NCBI RefSeq assembly: GCF_003073045.1
Contig: NC_037594.1
Span: 30,988,737-31,052,736 of the forward strand
Direction of reading: 5' to 3'
Length of the DNA: 64,000 nucleotides
Source: Pomacea canaliculata
Lineage: Eukaryota; Mollusca; Gastropoda; Architaenioglossa; Ampullariidae
Under the pieces are notes generated by a model, which saw nothing but the letters and a program-made list of their open reading frames with translations, was not told where the DNA came from and searched no databases. The position numbers were made by a program, and so were the translations under genes. The first letter of the stretch is position 1. The number at the start of each line of letters is the position of its first letter. This document shows positions 22,805 through 34,906 of this stretch, piece after piece.

Positions 22805-23340
22805 CTATCTATCTGTTCCTCTTCGTGCATCAGGTTGCAAATAAGGCCTCAACCAAAGTCCGCCACCGATGTATGCCACGCGCCTTGCCAGTAACTGCAG
22901 CAGATCTATCAGATCTAAACGGGCCAGAGAAGCCGGCGATGTCTAGATCAGCGTCACCTTCGTGGAGCCATGTTTCTGTAAACGCCAACAAACAAGTATC
23001 CCTGAACTGTCGAAAGTTGTGTACCCACGCCTCAAGCTCATCAATCTTGCCACGAATCGACTGGACATTGGAGAGCAGGATAGAAGGAAGAGGTGGAGAT
23101 CTGCGTCGATCGTCCAGACGAAACTTATTGAGTCTCCGCTTCACACCGCCTGTGCGTCCTCTCCTTCTTGATCTGCGAAGTGGACGGAGCCGTGCGATGT
23201 CGACTTGCAGCGCCCGAAAACTCCGGGTAACAGAGGGAGATGAACGAAGACAGAGCAAGAGCTCGTGGGAGTAGAGAAGCCGGGGACCAGCATGAAATAA
23301 GCTGACCGCCATCTTAATAATGTCGGCTAGTGGTAACGGC
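22805..23340 (-). mobile_element. Chimeric LINE fragment: 5' endonuclease start joined to RTE-like 3' end
   Basis: On the minus strand a 160-codon frame begins near 23312. It carries PSILLSNVQSIRGKIDELEA and LLAFTETWLHEGDADLDIAG, the N-terminus of an endonuclease of a LINE other than the RTE-like one. Near 22870 it changes abruptly to HRWRTLVEALFAT, followed by a tail almost identical for about 70 bp to the 3' end of the RTE-like LINE at 15145-15214, including the tagatag terminus. The middle of both elements is absent. Confidence 0.7.
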
Positions 23341-24203
23341 CACAGCCATCCAAAATGAAAAACGCATGCCTAACAAGAATGAACGTAAAACCATTATCAC
23401 TAAACACAGACGCAACACCCTAAGTCTATAACTTGACAACTAACATACACAGGGTCAGACGAAAGCGATGAAAAATTGAAATAAATTTGAATCCGAAGTG
23501 AGAGCTGCAGACGTCACACAACGAAGAGCGGCCATCTTTTAGATATTATATTAGATTTAGAGAAGTATGCATAAACGCGATTGTCTCGATACCTATTTAT
23601 GGTTGGAATGATGTAGTTTTGCATATATCTCATCGATTCCTATTCTGCATGTGCCAGGCAAAGTCCTTTTAAAAACAAACAAAACAAACTTAGTACAAAC
23701 CATATCTCCGATGATAGCATCACTGTCCCTCAGCGGAAGTGCAAAGATCCTCTGAACAGAAAGGAGAACATTTCCGGTATTATCCACTTGCACAGAGGGG
23801 CATATGTCGTTAATAAACTGTTGATGTCCTGATATGGACTTTTTTTTTCATCGGTTAGAAAAAGAGCCTGGATATCGAATAGCCGAAGAAGATGAAGTGA
23901 TTTCGCAATTTTATCTTTTCGATACTTCCGGGTAAAATGGTTTTGGGATCACAGGTCATAGAAGTATGTGTTTACCGCATTGCAGAGGCACAAACAATAC
24001 GTCTTTATTATGTTTTCTGTCATCAAGAGATAAAAAAATTTCTTTGGTGGGAGATCTCATAAACAATAAATTACAAAACATCACTCTCGATCACCCGCAC
24101 AATTACGCATTCAGCCCTTAAACGGCGATTATCAGAGGCACACCATGATTAGTGCTACATGCTGTGGATATGGAAAATTTGCCACTGTTCTGGAATGCTA
24201 AGA
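23341..24203. other. Intergenic stretch without recognised feature
   Basis: No ORF above about 65 codons and no motif recognised on either strand. Confidence 0.5.
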
Positions 24204-24409
24204 TAAGGTGACCAGACGTCCCGCTTTAGACCTCGTGTCCCGCCTGCTCATCGGGCGGGATGCCCAATGTCCCGCTTTCTGGCTTTCTGGCAACTCCATC
24301 AAATGTCCCGGTTGTCTTTAAAAATCACTTTTTTCGGCGTTCTTTGACGGTGACGACACCATCATCGGCACGTGTCCCGCTTTCGCCCCCGAAACGTCTG
24401 GTCACCTTA
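24204..24409. mobile_element. MITE with terminal inverted repeats
   Basis: TAAGGTGACCAGACGT at 24204-24219 is the exact inverse of ACGTCTGGTCACCTTA at 24394-24409. The 206-bp interior is non-coding and has repeated 'gtcccgctt' blocks. Size and termini fit a non-autonomous DNA transposon, probably hAT-type. I could not define a clean target-site duplication. Confidence 0.75.
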
Positions 24410-25146
24410 GCCACGGGTTTAATCAAAAGCACGGAGCCCTAGGCAGATGCCTGGTCTGCCTGCCCCTAAGCACGGCCACGCCTGCAAGCAAATAACCAAC
24501 CCATGAGGTCGAGCAAAATGTGGCCAAACCAGTACAGCTTTTTTCTTTCGATTTTTGAAAATGTGGCTCCTGCTAACAGGCTGTAAAGGCCCAACCTCTA
24601 CAAAAGGATGGAAAAGACAGTACATTATTGCAGAGCTGCCTTTTCTACATATAGCATAGAACGATTGCTGCTGCTGTCCGTATTTTCTTTTCTGATTAAC
24701 AACAGATAGCACTGGGCTGTTTCTGCTATCTTTTCTTGAACTTGATTATCATTGCTGCATGTCTCAGCACGCGCAGGCAGTAACGGTAGTTGTAAGTTGC
24801 ATTCACTATACTAGGATATTGCAAAGTGTGTGCAGCAACACGCACACACACACACACTTTTATTTATTCTATCCATTGTATTTTTCATATCTTTTCCTCG
24901 ACAAGAGATTACTGACATCTTTATCTGTAAACGTAATATTTTTTAAGGGTAGATGGATGTATGATCTAGTGTTAATACACCTGGACCGCGTAACTTAAAG
25001 TTATTTGTTAGTTCATTTAACTATATAGACTTTATACAAGATGTTGAGAGTGTATTCGAAGTGTTGCGTACGAGTATTATAATATAAATGATATGAAAAA
25101 TTAAAATACACCTAGAAAAGCTGCTCCACGATTGATGTTCTACTGT

Positions 25147-25211
25147 GTTATAAACATAGCACTAGGACTAGCCTCTGATGTTTGGCTGTTATAAACATAG
25201 CACTAGGACTA
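25147..25211 (+). repeat. 24-bp direct repeat at left edge of the phosphatase duplication unit
   Basis: GTTATAAACATAGCACTAGG followed by ACTA occurs at 25147-25170 and again at 25188-25211. A similar sequence at about 41140 (gttatcaacataacactagg) starts the block upstream of the third gene, so this is where homology between the first and third units begins on the left. Confidence 0.7.
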
Positions 25212-25932
25212 ATGTACCCTGACTCAGCTGCGATGGATCCATTCTCTGCGACAGATGTCGACCTCTGTCGAATCCATTCTTTGATCACGACTATAGAAGT
25301 CACGTGCAGCACAATCCCATCACTGTTGTTTATTATCTACCATCTCCCCCTCAACACACACTCCTTTCCCCAGCTCCGCACAACTGACACAGGGTAAGGA
25401 CACTGGATAAGGACACGTGAGGACACTGGTAAAGCAAATCCATTCGTGTGTGTGAACGTTGTCCTCGCTGGTAGAGATAATTAGTTCATTGACTACTTGT
25501 ATTTCTCTTTCTTTCTCTCTTTTGGCGGTCCGGTGGTGCAACAGTTATCGCCTGTCACCAGGACAATGAGAGTCGGCTTTTCCTACACTCTCTCTCTCTG
25601 CACGTCCATTCATGAATGGTGTATGATGTCTGAAAACGCTGGTGGATGATCCCATTCAGTCCTGCGAAAGAAATGGTCTAAACATTGTGTCATTTACACA
25701 AACAAGAAAAAAAAAGTAATAAAATACCTTAGAATGACTTAGATTGTGAGTTTTCGTTTGATGTTGTAGTATCAGCAATCTGCGCTATCCGAGGTTTAGG
25801 TCAGATAAAGGACCTACCTTTAAAAAAAAAGTATCTATCATAGTGCAGACTGCAGGATTCTTTCCACAAAGCCTGATGCCTCTCGACATTCTGAGCTTGA
25901 TTCCAGTAAAGTTTGTAATGCAGTTTTTTCGA

Positions 25933-25942
25933 GGCACGTGAC
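25933..25942 (+). promoter_or_regulatory. Distal CLEAR-like E-box of gene A
   Basis: GGCACGTGAC differs by one base from the CLEAR consensus GTCACGTGAC and lies about 490 bp before the start codon. The same site is kept before gene C (41352-41361). The corresponding DNA is absent before gene B. Confidence 0.4.
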
Positions 25943-26359
25943 ATGTTGTAAGATCAGAACCTGGACCCCGGTGACTCGTGAAAACATTTGCTTCTCCTTG
26001 CGACTTTGTGTTTGGGGGCAATAACTGATATCAAAGGAGTCTTTCGAGCGGGATATGTATTGTAGGTCGGGCAAGTCTCTAACGAGGTCACATACCAACA
26101 TGACAGTGGCCGAGAAAGGATGATGACTGTCATGATGTATCATCAGAGCTCTACCTAGATACCTACCATAACCCCAATACAGACACAGTAACAAAAGAAA
26201 AGAAAAGGACAGAAAATACAAAAAACTAATCAGGAAAAAAATTAATCATTTCTTGCAACAACCAGAGTGTTACATTAATATCTTGTTACACTGGACCTTA
26301 GAGATAGTTCTACCCGTTTGAAGGTGTGATAAGTACAGTCGACCCTGGAGTACCCTGGA

Positions 26360-26369
26360 GTCACGTGTC
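26360..26369 (+). promoter_or_regulatory. Proximal CLEAR-like E-box of gene A
   Basis: GTCACGTGTC, nine of ten bases of the CLEAR consensus GTCACGTGAC, 56 bp before the ATG at 26425. It is conserved in sequence and position in all three tandem copies. Confidence 0.5.
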
Positions 26370-26424
26370 GGGACTGGTGACAAGGGTGGTGTTCGGGTAG
26401 ATGTGACACACTAGGAGTTTCAGC

Positions 26425-29400
26425 ATGTCCGTCTCCATGTTCCACTCGGGTGTCTACCCATGTAGTGTGGCCGTGGTACTGATGAGCTTGGTCACTGTAT
26501 CGTATGCTGACCTCACGCTGAGAATGGTCAATGTGGTGAGTATCTTTGTTTTGCTGGTGTCGTCTAAAACAGTTAGACCATCGGTGGTATGCAACTAGGT
26601 TTATTTCACGATAGTGTGTGTATATATATATGTACGCATGTGCTTCTGAAAGTGTGTGCGTGTGTGTGTGTATAAACGGGTGGGTGAGATGCGGGGTGCA
26701 TGGCGTTTGCAAAAGTACACGCTTGTCCTAAGTTTATCTCGGGCGATTTTATCATAGGTTCAAATGTGTATAAAGACTTCGCCACGAAAGGGTCACTTGG
26801 AATAGTGACTAGAAAAAGTTTATCAGTTGCCCAGAATTCATTTAGTCCATCGTATAAAGTCGTAGATCCATCATTAAAAGACTAAGGAGTAAAGACATGG
26901 AATGTGTTATTCCTGGCTTTCTTCCTCCATCCTTCCCTTTCTCAACTGAATCTTAGTAATACTGACACTAGTGATGCCACTAATGACACTGTGACCTCTC
27001 ACCTGTCGTGGGGCTACGCTACAGAGACCCCCTCGATAGGTGAAAATCCGCGATGTAGCGGCGTCATATTTATTTCATTATTTATTTATATTTTAAAGCT
27101 TTATACACCCTTCCCACACTCCTATAAACCTGTGGCGTGTACAATCTCACGTTGGCAGGCGGTAGTGGTGTACAGTCCTGTGTTTCCATTGTGTACAGCC
27201 CGGTACTCAGCTGGTGAAGTGCTACATGTTGGTTTTTATTTCGATTTAATATTCTTTTAACTTTTGAATTTATATTTTTATATTGTTTTAATTTTTTTAG
27301 GTAAAAATAAATAAAATAATAAATACTATTGAAATACCTATATACCGTACAAACTCCGCGATAGAAAATTAGATATACATATATATTCAAATAAGTAAAC
27401 TGCGATACACCAAGGGATTACTGTATATCGTAAAATTCATACATAAGTTTAAAAAGCATAATTTGGACTCATAACATGTTTAGCTGAGAGCTTTTGCTGT
27501 ACAATTATTTATACAGTGTTATGGTGTGGATGTGTGTGTGTGTGTGTGTGTATTATACGTTGTGGGTGCGTTTGTTATTATGTGTTGGGTGTAGCTGTAC
27601 CGACATGGAGACCGCAGTCCTATCATGGTGTACCCGACAGACCCGTATAAACTGACAGCACCCTGGTGGCCTCAAGGTCCAGGCTGGCTAACGCCGGTAA
27701 ACTGTTTATGCAATGTGTTTATGGTAACTGTTATAGTCTGTTATGTAATCAGACACGTATTTGCATTTGCAGTTGCATAATTCACCAAGGATTATTTTTC
27801 ATGTAATAAGCGCATTGGAAAATCGTAAATGATTACATTTGTAACACAGGCTACCCGTCTACAATGATGATTTTATAAATATTCATCAATGTGTTGACCT
27901 TTGTTGTATTTTGTTTATTTTCCAGAGGGGGATGGAACAGCAATGTGAGCTCGGCCAGTTTCTTCGCAAAGAGTACGGACAGTTGCTGAACAGTACTTAC
28001 ATACAGTCAGAGGTATGTACAGGTGCTGAACTTACTTTTCTTTGTATGAGAAGGTGGATGTGCGCATTGTTACTAGATCTTAGCACCAGGATGTGAGAAC
28101 AAGAAAAAGGACAACAACACTAGCAAGTCTGAGGGTCTCCACCTGATGATTCTTGTCGATGGCACCAGCAGATGGACGTATGAGAGAACAACCCCCCCCA
28201 GCCACCGTCACTCCATTCTTACTGCAGCTGTAAATGTCCCTCCTGCAAATTTTAGGCAAATAAATAAGGCAAGAGTTTTTTTTTTTACTCCCCTCTCCAT
28301 TTCAGCTCCATCCGGGTCCGCGGTGTTGTCTCCCTCTCATGACTCCAATGAGTCCAGAAACACTTTCAAGTTGTTTGTTTACACTTTCTTTTTTTCTTTT
28401 GTGCTAGATCCACGTACAGAGCTCGGATGAACAGCGCTGTCTGATGTCAGCTTACTGCAACCTGGCATGTCTATATCCACCTACAGGTAGCCAGGTGTGG
28501 AATTCCAACATCAACTGGCAGCCCATTCCTGTTCACACTCGGCCTAAAGAAGACAATGTGAGTTATCTGGAGTAGGTCTGGCCATCCATCAAACATTTGG
28601 TACACACGACACAATAGTCACATAGTCAACATAGTCACAATAGTTTGTAATTCCCCTTTACAGTCGTTGGTCATTCACCCGGGCAAGACTAAAACAATTT
28701 CTACAAATGCTTTTAGCTTTTTTGATATCCTAGAGTGCTTGTGTGTGTGTGAGAGAGAGAGTGAGAGATGTATTCTGCACTTTTATTCTGTATGTTGCAA
28801 TTGTGTACTGTAGCCTTTTCATCACAAATATGATGTACATTTTTTACTCGCGTACTTGAGTTCAGGACAGAGGAGCTTCGAGAGCTGTTTGTTTTACTCC
28901 TATCAACGTATGTGTGGATGAACCTTTGTGTCTGTTTGTACGTTGATCAGGATTTACTTATCTACGACTGTGTAGCTATTCAAAGTCCGAACTTCTAACA
29001 TAAGGCGAGAAATTTTGTGTGGTTAAGACACGAGAAAATTTGCTTTTCAAACTCAGCTATCATACCACCACCACCACCACCACCACACCCAGTTGAAGTT
29101 GGTGATGCTGTGTTCTAGAAACTATACATGGGGGCGCCGTGTCCGCGCTATACAGAGATGTTTAATGAGGAGCTGATGTCAGATGCAATCCGACAAGAGG
29201 AGACAGAGAATGCGGCAAGTAACATCTGTCTTACCTTGACATTCCTCACAATACTGTTTTACCGTGACATTCCGGTGATATACACTCACAAATAACTCAC
29301 TTTGTACGTCAACAAAGCCAAGAGTGGCTCCCTAACCAACCAACCAACCAACCAACCAACCAACCAACCAACCAACCAACCAACCAACCAACCAACCAAC

Positions 29401-29727
29401 CAACCCAACCCCACCCAGTGAAGTACGACATTCTCCAGTAGTTTAGTTAGGGCCCACATTCTCTGAAGCCTGTCAACCAGTTAGAAGAAGCCCTGTCTTA
29501 TGATGCTGATGATTTTTCATTGCAGGAGTTTTATTCTATGGTTGTGAACAACACCGGGGTGTCTTACGAGAATATTTCCATAATCTGGGGAATAGCTGAT
29601 ACTACATTTTGCGAGGTAGGTCGCAATAAGATTGAGTGCTGAAGGCAGCCCCGCAAATTTTATCTGTAAACTTTATTCGTAGAAAAATAAATGTATATAA
29701 AGTCGTCAACAACAACAACAACAACAA

Positions 29728-29802
<75 letters not shown>

Positions 29803-32800
29803 GGGACATTTTGAGAGAAAAGCAAAGAACTCCATTCTGAGAAAGACAGAAGACATAGGAGAAAATGTCGGAGTAGACACGTGAGCTTGCAATCGCTGCC
29901 CGCGGCCATCTGTGGACGATTCTAGAGAATTATATATGCATGTGACCTTCGCCCCAAGTCGAGGGGAGAGTACATCCGGTTGGATGTTGGCTGTCGATGA
30001 GCTGTAGCTTTTTTGATCGTGTCGGCTCCTGCGTTGATAAAAGGGATTGTCAATAATGCTGTATACTTTAATGTATACAGTTCGGACTTACAAACATCCA
30101 ACATCATCTCTTCATGGATTTCCAAAGGATTAGCAAAAGCTTTGGCTGGTAAAAATGCGTTTAGGTGTAAGTTTAAAATATCTATTTGTGTAGATGCTTT
30201 GTGAATGCCACAACTCCTCTATCAACAACATAGTTTCTGCTCACCAAATTGCGAAAGTGACTCAATCATTAGAAGACTTCAGTGCAAGGCACTAACCTTG
30301 CTAAAGTGTTAAAACATACAGTGGCAACACTACATCTTGACCAAATAAAGCAGGCTATAATTTATTAGTAGATAATTTTGTGTGTCAAAATGGCCCTTGT
30401 GGGGCAGAAAGGTTCCCCACGCCTGATTTAAAGGATCATCTTGAAGATACTTGAAAGTACTTGACGCTACCAGTTCCGGATTTTCACAGTCCATAGCACC
30501 ACGTGACTGCTGTCCACGACGTTCACTGTACTAGTTGTTCATTCACAACATCCAGTCCATCAAACTCGTTAGTCCCCGTCAACCATCGCGCATCATGGCC
30601 TCCCACTGCAACGGCTGCCTGCACGCACTTGGTGGCATTCTTTCCATTCAGGAACAAACACAAACACACACACACACACACCGCTGCTTGCTGGCCTGCC
30701 TACACTCAATTATCAAACTGTTGACGGTTTCTGTTTGCCAGAGAGCTCACAACTTATCTCTGCCATCATGGGTGACTGACGAGGTCTACAACAAGCTGCA
30801 GAGTCTTTCTGGCTTGTCTTTCAACCTGATGTTCAACAGGACTGAGATGAGTCGTGTCATGGGAGGCGAGTAACTGCACCTATATACTGTATATATATAT
30901 AAACTAGCAAGAGCAACGAAGATGTTACTGATTTTACCAGTTGTGCAGATAGATGTTTGTAAGCGAATTAATGGTTTAATACCAATTCAAATGATGTTGT
31001 GTGTACTAGATGATACTAACTAATTTTTTTCCTCATTTCGATAAATCCTATCTTAGGTACTGACGTACATTAATGTATAAACAACTTCTTTTCTTGAAAA
31101 AGCATAAAATTCATCAACATTGTCTTGTCTGAAAATGTTATGTCTTCCGTTGCAAAAATCCTTAATGTTATCCACACTGTTCTGTTTGAAAACATCAGGT
31201 CCGTTACTGAAAGAGATGTTGATGAATATCAACTCCACGGTACACGATCCAGGTAATCAGACCTACAAGATGTTTATGTACTCAGCGGTAAGTAAATAAA
31301 TTTAACCATTATGACTAATGTTGCTACAAGCATTAAGTATGGAGACATATGCTGTTACTTGTATTGTGTCTATCATGGTGCAAATAGCCCGATGAGTCCA
31401 GTTGGTTTAAGCATTGAGCCTGATGAGTTCAGTTGGTACAAATGTTGAGCCTGGTGACTTGTACTTTAAGGCTTAGGAAGACAGGACCATCTCATCGCAA
31501 CATGTGCAGAACATGGGGTAGACAGAATCCTCTCCTGGTAGCATCTGTAGGACAAGGACATCATGAACTACTTCCTGTACTGAAATCTAAGTCTGGCTGT
31601 CTTGTGATATCAAGTTCACATATGGAGTAGAAGAGAGGGCTCGCGAGCTGCCCCTCCCACTACAACACGAGAGATTGTTTTTCTTACCTTGGAAAATTAC
31701 GCACGAGACTCTGGCACAATCACATCATCAACATCACAGAAACATTCAGTAGACTTTCCGTCTTCTTTGTCATCATCCTCTTCTTTCATCCTCTAGCTTG
31801 AGAACCAGTCCAACAGCTAAACCCAAAACCTTACAAACACTGAGTAGGGGAGAAAAGGGATATATAAATATGTATATAAATCTGCATTATTATCATTAGC
31901 TGTGACAGAAGTTGAGACTGCATCACACTATTGCCAGTTGACTGTCGAATGTCTGTTGGCAGCATGACGTCACCGTGTCAGCGCTGCTGACATCACTGCA
32001 GGTGTTCAACAACATGCAGACGCCGTACGCCGCCGCCGTGCTGCTGGAGCTGTGGTACGACGACCACAACCACGACTACATGGTCCGCCTCCGCTACCGC
32101 AACGACACCAGCGTCGAGCCCTACAACCTCGTGATTCCGGGTGAGCTAGTATGACGACTCTTTTGAGCATCGTGAGGGTACACGGGGTACATGGACAAGG
32201 AGTCTGATACCCGCATATTGCAAAGATAGCGTGGTTGTGAATGTGTTGGTGGTAGAGGCTATGAGAATTCATCAAGCTCCTTTACAGATTCTGGCTTGCA
32301 ATGCATTTTAGACACTTTACTCTTGTAGACACACCATAAGGCACTATAGACTTGTAGACTATACTATAGGCTTGAAGACCACACTGCAGGCTTTGAAGAC
32401 CGCACTCTATAGGCTTCAAGAGTCCAGTATAAGCTTACAGATTACACTCTGCTTGTAGGCTGCATTACAAGCTTGTACACAGTACTTCAAGTTTTTAGAC
32501 TGTACTTAAGCACTTGAAGCTTGTAGACAATACTATGAGCTTGTTGCAGTGCCCACATCCCGCTATGTGTTTCATATAATTATACTCCAGGTTTCACTTT
32601 ACTTTCATCAGACTTGCTTAGCACAAACATTGTATATGCAGTAAACAGATATCAAGACATAATTGATGTATACTTGAACTTCAGATACAATGCTTTTTTC
32701 TTTAGGCAGAAACATACGTTTATAAATAGGATAAAGGGAGGTTATTTGCATTGTCTCTGAAAGCTTAAAAAGGAAGTAGCCTCCCTTCATTATGTTTGCT

Positions 32801-33839
32801 GGACAAGAGGTGGAAGCTGGCGTGGCATGGAAGCCAGCCTATAGCGAGCATCGCAAAGGTGTATAAGTGTAGAGGTGTAGAGTGTAACAGGTAACATAGA
32901 ACCTTGATACTTTCCTCTGTGTCGTTTGATGTCCTACATATATTAAGATCGTATATCCTCTACCCTTATAAACCACCATGACCAAGGGTACCCGACGTCT
33001 TTTTCAGGCTGTAATAATTCTTACTGTCCGCTGACGGATTTTGTGAAGTTTGCTCAGACCAGGATTCCTGCTGACTGGGACGCTGAGTGCGGCAATACCA
33101 GGCCCACCCCTGGGACATCAAGCAACAATGATGATGCCAAAAGTACGTCTGCAGGCAGTGCAGGGCACGTGGTCCTTGTCACAGAAATGGTCGAGTGACC
33201 ATGACCATATCATGATCTCACACCATGAACCTATCAGTATTTATGATCTCACAAGCACTGACCCTAACATGACCTCACACCATGACCTTATGATTTCATG
33301 CCATGACCCCATTTTGACCTCACACGCACTGTATCTACATATCTAAGGTCTTTGATTCTTTCATGTTTTATGAATACGCGCTAACAAACAGAAGCACAAA
33401 GCGTGACCGTGTTCACCCATGCATGAAGAGCTACATGAACTGTATAAACAGGTGTTGACTTGATCTGTGGTGTAATTACCTGTTCTGTTTGCTTCTTAAC
33501 ATCAGCGACTGTGACAGCTCTGGCTGTTGTCACTGCTGTCGTCATCCTGCTGTGTTTGGGCCTCATTGTCTTCATCGTCTGTCAACGAGGCCGACGTCAG
33601 GCGAACTTTGGTAAGCACGCGATGACACTTGTCTTTAAATATTTGTAACCATTAATTTACAGCAAAGACAATCATCGGGGACACACAGTTTGAAATAACA
33701 TTTTTTAAACATTTACGACTTTGATGTGGTGTGATGTAAGAAATAACGAGCTAACTATCGGTCTCGAAAATACAGATCACCTGTAATACAAGTGAATTAA
33801 TACAAATAATGTGTCTGGTGTTTGCTATCTGCAGGTTGA
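26425..33839 (+). CDS. Histidine acid phosphatase A, type I membrane protein
   Basis: Predicted lysosomal or cell-surface phosphomonoesterase, 423 residues. Exons: 26425-26535, 27595-27696, 27926-28012, 28408-28557, 29119-29214, 29526-29615, 30742-30865, 31199-31287, 31963-32140, 33008-33142, 33506-33610 and 33835-33839. The signal peptide covers residues 1-28 (cut after SYA). The active site LYRHGDRSP places His41 as nucleophile. [16 protein letters not shown] carries the family arginine block. His284-Asp285 (HDVTV) is the proton-donor motif. A membrane helix lies at about 391-413, followed by the tail [10 protein letters not shown]. Asn-X-Ser/Thr sites are frequent, as in secreted relatives. 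Introns 5 and 7 begin with GC (gcaagt and gcgagt); all others begin with GT. The last exon supplies two bases and the stop. Start chosen as the ATG before the signal peptide; the same ATG is present in all copies. Length and order match vertebrate ACP2/ACP3. The orthologue within that group is not resolved. Confidence 0.9.
27022..27423. mobile_element. pogo/Tigger-like MITE in intron 1 of gene A
   Basis: CAGAGACCCCCTCG at the left and CAAGGGATTACTG at the right are imperfect inverted termini, flanked by TA on both sides (27020-27021 and 27424-27425), the target of Tc1/mariner-pogo elements. The interior 'gaaaatccgcgatgtagcgg' resembles Tigger-type non-autonomous copies. The same insertion is in gene C (42779-43173), so it predates that duplication. 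Confidence 0.6.
29335..29404 (+). repeat. (CAAC)n microsatellite in intron 5 of gene A
   Basis: About 17 CAAC/CCAA units. The homologous intron of gene C carries a longer mixed (AAAC)n/(ACCA)n array. Intron 5 of gene B has neither. Confidence 0.95.
29706..29803 (+). repeat. Compound (AAC)n-(CAG)n-(AAC)n microsatellite in intron 6 of gene A
   Basis: An AAC run is followed by about 20 CAG units and a short AAC run. At the same place gene B has a short AAT run (about 37688) and gene C an AAT-GAT run (about 45210-45264). The antisense and sense ORFs through it are repeat artefacts. Confidence 0.95.
30000..30424 (-). mobile_element. hAT-like element end in intron 6 of gene A
   Basis: The right end at 30396-30424, read on the minus strand, is close to CAGGGGTGGGGAACCTTTCT, a common hAT terminus. 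The copy in gene C (about 45500-45903) keeps the cleaner form. The left boundary is not defined. Gene B lacks the whole segment. Confidence 0.4.
32330..32545 (+). repeat. Degenerate minisatellite in intron 9 of gene A
   Basis: Imperfect units of about 20-25 bp built on 'gcttgtagactacactatag' recur. Related arrays lie in the same intron of gene B (about 39625-39765) and gene C (about 47680-47845). Confidence 0.75.
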
Positions 33840-33905
33840 TAGAAGTCGGGGACTTAATGGTGACAATGTCGGAACTTACTGATCTTGGCCAAAGAACAAT
33901 TCTAA

Positions 33906-33915
33906 AATAAATAAA
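33906..33915 (+). terminator. Poly(A) signals of gene A
   Basis: Two overlapping AATAAA hexamers (33906-33911 and 33910-33915), about 70 bp after the stop codon. The position corresponds to the single AATAAA after genes B and C. Confidence 0.7.
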
Positions 33916-34851
33916 AAATTCATGCCACGATTTTTGTTGTTTTGTGTTTTTATCAGAAACTTCGTCAAAGCTTAAATGTGCACATTGATGAATGTAACAT
34001 CTCATGTAACCCCAGATACACAAAATCATCGTTCAGAAAATGTCGAAAGGTTCAACAGAACAAGTGAGACAGAACAATTCCACCAGTAAAATGCCTGTTA
34101 ATGTCAACAGTAATGTTTGGAGTGTTAGTCATTGAATACACTTTACAAACAACCCGATGTCGCCACATGTCAAAATGCAGAATGTATTCTGGTTTCTAAC
34201 GGACACAACAATATTAGTAGTCAATGTATTGTAGGTCGGGCAAGTCTTTAACGAGGTCACATACCAACATGACAGTGGCCGAGGAAAGGATGATGACTGT
34301 CATGATGGTGTTGGCAATGAATCATCAGAGCTCAGCTCCAACGTCTTTGTGCGTTTTCCTTCAGGTCGTTGTGTACTCGTGTGCTTGCCTGTATGACTGT
34401 ATGTTGTAGGTGGGTGCTAGAGAATGAATGATGATATGTTTAAAGTCTATGTTTAAACCCTGAGGCGAATGTAGCCCACACGTCTCCATTACTTGGGTAT
34501 ACAGGGGGTGGGTAGTCGTGTAAGAAATCACAACCCAAGGGTATGTTTTCCAAGTTAAGTCGATGTTTTGACTTGTCTCTCCGTAGTACAGCCCTGAAGA
34601 CGAAGGTGGTCATTAGGGTACAAGAATTTCTCACAGCACAATGAAAAGAAGCCCCACACATAGACTTTTTAAAGATACCTACAATAACCCCAATACAGAC
34701 TTACAGTAACAAAAGAAAAGAAAAAAATAATCAGGCAAAAAGTAAATCATTTCTTGTAACAACCAGGGTGTTACACTGGACCTTAGAGATAGTTCTACCC
34801 GTTGGAAGGTGTGCATGATAAGTACAGTGGAGTACCCTGGAGTCACGTGTC

Positions 34852-34861
34852 GGGACTGGTG
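34852..34861 (+). promoter_or_regulatory. Proximal CLEAR-like E-box of gene B
   Basis: GTCACGTGTC, 46 bp before the ATG at 34907, in the same context (ctggagtcacgtgtcgggac) as before genes A and C. Confidence 0.5.
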
Positions 34862-34906
34862 ACAAGGGTGGTGTTCGGGTGGATGTGACACACTAGGAGT
34901 TTCAGC

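Larger units (their letters stand above)
25147..34212 (+). repeat. Segmental duplication unit 1 (acid phosphatase A with flanks)
   Basis: The unit holds about 1.2 kb of upstream DNA, gene A and about 0.3 kb of downstream DNA. Upstream parts match 41.14-42.17 kb. The flank after the poly(A) signal (33.93-34.21 kb) matches 50.13-50.29 kb. It lacks about 0.35 kb of upstream sequence present in units 2 and 3 (34.34-34.67 and 41.58-41.90 kb). Confidence 0.8.

Noticed and set aside
24430-24560. Sequence 'ctgcctaggg' and 'ggccgtgcttaggggcaggc' resembling a hAT end
   Set aside because: Only one end is suggestive and no partner terminus or target duplication was found.
29602-29909. Leu-, Cys- and Ser-rich ORFs on both strands
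   Set aside because: They are translations of the AAC-CAG microsatellite inside intron 6 of gene A.
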